From Cannabis sativa (Eukaryota; Streptophyta; Magnoliopsida; Rosales; Cannabaceae), in NCBI RefSeq assembly GCF_029168945.1, contig NC_083604.1, positions 39,427,686 to 39,491,685 of the forward strand: 64,000 nucleotides of DNA. The letters are read 5' to 3'. Below, one piece after another: positions 59,501 through 64,000 of the stretch. Positions within the stretch are counted from its first letter, which is position 1; each line of letters opens with the position of its first letter. Under the pieces are notes generated by a model. It was not told the DNA's origin. It ran no database searches and saw only the letters and a program-made list of their open reading frames with translations. The translations under genes were made by a program, and so were the position numbers.

Positions 59501-62500
59501 AGGCTCAACCACTTTTGCAGCAGATGGTCCCTTAGCAATGCTAGCATTGTTGGTCAATATCCTAAGCAATTCTGCAAAAGCTGCACAGAGAAAATCTGGT
59601 GCTTCATGCAGGATATCAAGTACGCTTTCAATCACTCCAGCTTTCACCATTTCCATCTTACAAGCAGGCCTGTCTTTCCCTAGCTTCACAAGAGCTCTAG
59701 AGATAGCCTCATGAAGCAAGTAATTCTTACCATAAAGAAGGCCAACAAGAGGAATAACTGCACCATGCGCAGCAACAAGTTCTGCCAGTTGCTCATCATC
59801 AACGAGCTTATCCAATGCACGGACAACTGAATGCTGTGCAGGACTAAACTCACTTACAAGAAGAGACACCAAAGGTTCAACACAGCGTGCAGCAGCCATT
59901 GTCGACCTGATTCTTGTATTTCCAAAAAGAACACAGCACAATTCAGCAGCATCTCCTTTCAGCTCCATTGAACAGCTAGATGACAGGATTCTGCAAAGAA
60001 CATCTACAGCGTTCATTTCAACATCTGCTACTGCAAGGGCTCTTGATGGGTTCTCACTCAACAACCTAACAAGTGCAGCAATAGCAGCATGTTGTTCTCT
60101 TTCCAGGCCAGTATTGAGAATCTCTACCAAGGGCTGAACAGCTTGCCGAGCAGATTCAGCATTCCTTATATGATCAGCAGAAAACAAGCTTTCAAGTGCT
60201 TTGGCAGCACTATACCTAGCTGCCCTTCCTCCTAACCGTAAAACCGCAACAAGTTGACCAACAGAACCAAATGCAGATTCATGTTTCCTGATTTCAGCAC
60301 TGCTGAAGAGAAGACCTAACAGATCAGTAGCAGCTTCCTCAGTTGCATCTTGGGGACCAAGTGATAGATACTTGGTCAAAGCCTCTAAAGCTCCTGACTC
60401 TACCATGACAATTTTGTTTGACGGACAGTCCTTTGCAAGCTGAGTCAGAATCCCTAGTGCCAGAAATGGTGCCCCAGGACGATCAGGAATAGGCTTAAGA
60501 AGATCAACAAGTAGAGGTATTGCTTTTCGAGAAGTAGCACCAACCCTTATGTCATCGACTCTAAACAACCTCTCAAGAGCAACTTGATCAGGATAACGCA
60601 CCAAACCAAACTCCTCTGACAAATCAAGAAGATCGCTTATATCACCATCAGCACAACCAAGTAAAGAAATAAGCCCACCTGCTGCTCCAGAGTTTGCAAC
60701 AGATAGAAGTGTTCCCCTGCTACCATTGCAAACAAGACTGGCCACTGCCTGAGCAGCAAAATATTTGTTTGTTGAGTCCTCTGACCTTAACATGTTGGCA
60801 ACTGCTGGGATACTTTTCATTGTTGCATGCGATCTTATGATATCTCTGTCTTGGAACAAAATTGCTAGCAATAAAGCACAAATCCATATGCTGTTGTCTT
60901 CTTGAAAATCAATCTGCTTATATCAGCACAGAACAAGGGAGAGAGGTTAATGACATGTAGAAATTTAGAATTTTTTTTTTTTTTTTTTTTTGAAAGAAAT
61001 GTAGAAATTTAGAATTGAATTGATACAGTTTGCTTTCTTTTTCTCTTATCTTGAATTAAATACATAGTCAAGAAATTTAGGGCATTACCTGAGAATAGCG
61101 AGAAGAGCAATTTGAGATCCTGTCTGTGAGGACCTCAACAGCTCCAGCCTCCATAATAACTATTTTGCTCTTTTCATCATGACATGCAAGTACAGAAAGT
61201 AACCATATGGATAAATCAACGCCAGAAATAATGGCTGTGCTCATAGCAGATTCATCTTTCCTTGTTTCTTCTTTAGTATGTCTGAAAATGCAAATGGACT
61301 CTTTGTCGTTAACCACTACATTTTCTGCAGAAGACTGAGAAGAACTGACCATTACAACAAGAGACTGGATGAGAAGGGCACATGAATTTGACTGACTAAG
61401 ATCTTCCACCACTCTCCGGTGACTAACTTTTGCAGCACAAATAAGAAGTGCAACTCCTCCAATCTTAACTTTCAAGTTCGTAGAATTGATCACCCTTTTG
61501 GCAATTGATGATATGCATCCAGTGGCTATAGCAACTGTGTCCCCCAGAACAACAGGTTGATCTCTACAAAGTCGTGACAATATTTCAATAGCCTTGTCCT
61601 GCAACGTGGGTGATGCATCAGCAATAGATAAAACAATAGGGGTTATGCTTTTGGGGTAGTCAGCCAAAACTGCCCATGCAGGTTTGATCTGACCATTAAC
61701 TCCTTCAGACCTGGACAGAATAGCAAGTGCATCCAGTGCTTCCGCTGTGGCAATAGATCCACTGTTAGAAGATTCTATAAAAGAAACTAATGCAAGAACA
61801 GTTCCAGAACGATTAACACAATCATTTATTGCAAAGTCAAGTTGGCGAGACTGTAGTAGACGAGCAATTGCTGCTGCAGCATGGGTTTTCCCAGAGACAG
61901 TGCCCTCACGCAAAACCCTTGTAGCGGGCAAAATAATTTCTTCAGCTACTGCTTTCTCTGAAACTTCATTATCCAGAATAAGATTTGCCAAAGCACATGT
62001 TGCCAGCTCTGCAATTTCTAGAGCAGAAGAATTAGCAAGGATAATTAATGGAGACAATGTATCTCTAGCAATAGCAGCCACATCTCTATTCTCCTTAATT
62101 GAAAGAAAGATTGCAGCAAGGCAACGTGAGGCCTCAACCAATATATTTTCAGATTCAACATTGAGCAACTTCTTCACTGACCCAAGAGTTTTAACAGCAA
62201 AGCTACTTTCACGTAAATCTTTCCTAGATTCAAATATTCCAGCTAGCGCGAATGCAGACTTGGCTTGAGTCTCTTCTTTGGTTGAATTCAAAATTTTCAC
62301 AATTGTCTCAATTGCATCATTAGCAGCACTACCTTCACGCAATATATCATTGAGAGGAACCACGGAAAGCATACTTCTTAAAGCATCCAGCACATACATT
62401 TTAGATTCAGGAAGATCACTGGTTAATAATGCAGTCAGCTGGCTAATTGTTGCAGTATCAGATTTGTGGATTAAATGATTCAAAGTCTTAGCTGCGATTT

Positions 62501-64000
62501 CTTTCCCATTAGGACTTCCATTCTTGAGAAGCCATAGAAGTGCAGGAACAGCATCAGCACTTTCAACACATGCACGTATATCTTCACTGTGATTGCAGAG
62601 ATTCCTAAGGATTGTTGCTGAATCTTCTTTGGCTTTCACGGACCCAGTTTCTAGAATCTGAACCAGAGGAGGGATGCCACCAGCAGCAGTAATAGCCCAC
62701 TTACTTTCATCATTTTCATTAGATAACACACAAAGAAGTGCAACTGCACATTCCTGTTGCTGTTCAGATGAAAGTCCAAGAAGAGAAATCAAGAGTTGAA
62801 CCCCTTCACGGCCCTGAAGTGCACGCCATAGACTGCCATCATTGTTGCAAAGTGTAAGAAGTGCTCTTACAAGCTCATCCTGAACTTCATTTGTTGCCAT
62901 TGTGATCAAACCAACAAGCAAACGTTTCGCATCAGAATTTGCAAGTTTAGCTGAGAGTATAGGATTCCCATATAAACTGGCCAGGGCTTCTATAGTTCGT
63001 TCTTGCACAAGAAATGGTAACCGAGGTTTGATTTGTGTAAGCAAAGTCTGCTCGACATCCAAAGCATCTGAAGCTCTAGTTGATTCTGCTTTGCTATCAT
63101 ATATCATCAGAGCAGAAGCTAAAGCCCCTAAGGTGTCAGCAACTTGGGCAGGTGAAGAACATGATTCAAGGCTTTGACCAAGACTTGATATGACATATGA
63201 TAAACCACCAGAAATGTTTGCTAAAGCACACATAGCATTCTCCTGCAATGCTTGAGCATACTCACCCTGCATAAATTCTTTTGAAGGGGCTATTGTGGCA
63301 TTTATTAGAACAGGAATACCATTAAAATTAGCTATCTCACGTCTTGCTTCTTTGCACTGGGCAGAGAGAGATTTAAGAGCCCCTGCAGCTTCTGCTCTAA
63401 CAGGAGCATCATTACCAGGTCCCAAGAGCTTGAGTAGTTGTTTGGTTGCCTCTGCAGCAAGTATCTTAGAAGAAACAGATGCATCCTCCATCATCACACA
63501 TGCCATAAGAAAGCAAACATTAGCTTGGGTGCTTGACTGTCCAGTTTTCAGCAACTTTACAAGTATATCCACTCCTCCAGCTTGCAATGTTGCACTCCAG
63601 AATCCCTCAGTGCTAGTTGAAAGGTTCTTTAGTGAACCAGTCAACAACTCATCAACTAAATTACCATTCTTGCGCCCATTTCCTAGCTGGTCCCAAAGCA
63701 CTGGCACAACCCCTTCAGTTGAAAATATTTTTGATCCAACATGATCCCTAGCACCATCTTGAGAAACCGCATAAATAGTCTTTGCTGCAGCAACTTGACC
63801 TTCCGCTGAGCTTGATTTGAGTAAACCAAGCAAAGGTGGGATGCATCCACCAAGTAAGACCTTTACCCGAAGTTCATTCTCCTTACACAGAGAACCTAAT
63901 ACAGTAGCAGCTTGTATCTTCACACCAAGCGATCCTGATCGAAGAAGAGAAACAAGTACTGGCACTGCCTGGGAATGAGATCCAACAGCACTGAAAGCAT
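56569..64000 (-). CDS. CSI1: Cellulose synthase-interactive protein 1 (armadillo repeats plus C2 domain), N-terminus outside the window
   Basis: Exons, minus strand: >64000-61089, 60913-58369, 57637-57183, 57008-56892, 56709-56569; all introns are GT-AG with matching phases, and the stop is TAA at 56571-56569. About 2055 residues are present, against roughly 2150 for Arabidopsis CSI1/POM2, so only about the first 100 are missing. Almost the whole length is a run of armadillo-type helical repeats (for example [40 protein letters not shown]). The last ~120 residues form a C2 domain ([12 protein letters not shown], then a [17 protein letters not shown] block). In Arabidopsis the protein links plasma-membrane cellulose synthase complexes to cortical microtubules and guides cellulose deposition. 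The frame is intact, suggesting a functional gene. A MITE lies in the third intron counted from the 3' end. Confidence 0.95.
57919..58212. mobile_element. MITE-like insertion in a CSI1 intron
   Basis: Begins TATGTTTGGTTTGAAGGAAT and ends CCCCCAACAGAACACACCCTA, whose complement is TAGGGTGTGTTCTGTTGGGG: degenerate inverted ends of the widespread GTGTTTGGTT type. The interior is a dense run of GGAATGG/CCATTCC words that also pair. The TSD is unclear. Confidence 0.45.

Noticed and set aside
61747..63744. Plus-strand frames of up to 173 codons opposite CSI1
   Set aside because: Antisense shadows of the armadillo-repeat coding sequence, produced by its codon bias.

Overview
The window is nuclear DNA from a flowering plant, most likely a eudicot. 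The signs are spliced genes with GT-AG introns, AT-rich spacers and a dense load of plant retrotransposons, LINEs, SINEs and MITEs. The species cannot be fixed from the sequence. There are only three host genes, all on the minus strand: the first 18 codons of a heavy-metal-associated isoprenylated protein (HIPP) at the left edge, a complete ten-exon A1 aspartic protease gene (26523-30871), and all but the N-terminus of CELLULOSE SYNTHASE INTERACTIVE 1 (CSI1, 56569-64000) at the right edge. No operon-like or pathway link joins them. CSI1 and the protease both act at or near the plasma membrane or cell wall, but nothing here shows that they work together.

Layout: 1-300, HIPP start, leader and TATA box. 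300-3800, AT-rich spacer. 3815-8892, a three-level nest: a long-TIR element holds a Copia-type solo LTR (TSD TATGA), which holds a CACTA element (TSD ATT) carrying a GC-richer, gene-like segment. 9060-18170, a decayed minus-strand LINE split by a 2.7 kb Gypsy-type solo LTR (TSD CCTTA), itself split by an internally deleted Copia element (TSD TTTAT). 18314-18436, a tRNA-derived SINE. 19006-20865, two further TIR elements. 22573-25720, a truncated Copia element. 26523-30871, the protease gene. 31699-33504, a second SINE, a LINE 3' remnant and a hAT-type MITE. 33838-48848, a plus-strand Gypsy element broken by a young Athila-type Gypsy element (LTRs 35487-36939 and 47218-48671). 48849-52700, an LTR-like segment, a LINE 5' fragment and another Gypsy gag. 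52700-56150, AT-rich spacer with a third SINE and MITE remnants. 56569-64000, CSI1.

No new enzymatic system was found. The most informative material is the nested-insertion history, which can be ordered base by base from the target-site duplications. Within it, the Athila locus has near-identical LTRs, while the 610 bp copies abutting each LTR differ by about 4 percent, with the change falling exactly at the LTR edge. Second-tier points are a DVGS first catalytic loop in the aspartic protease and the gene-like cargo inside the CACTA element. All similarity statements come from reading translations and motifs by eye; no database search was run.
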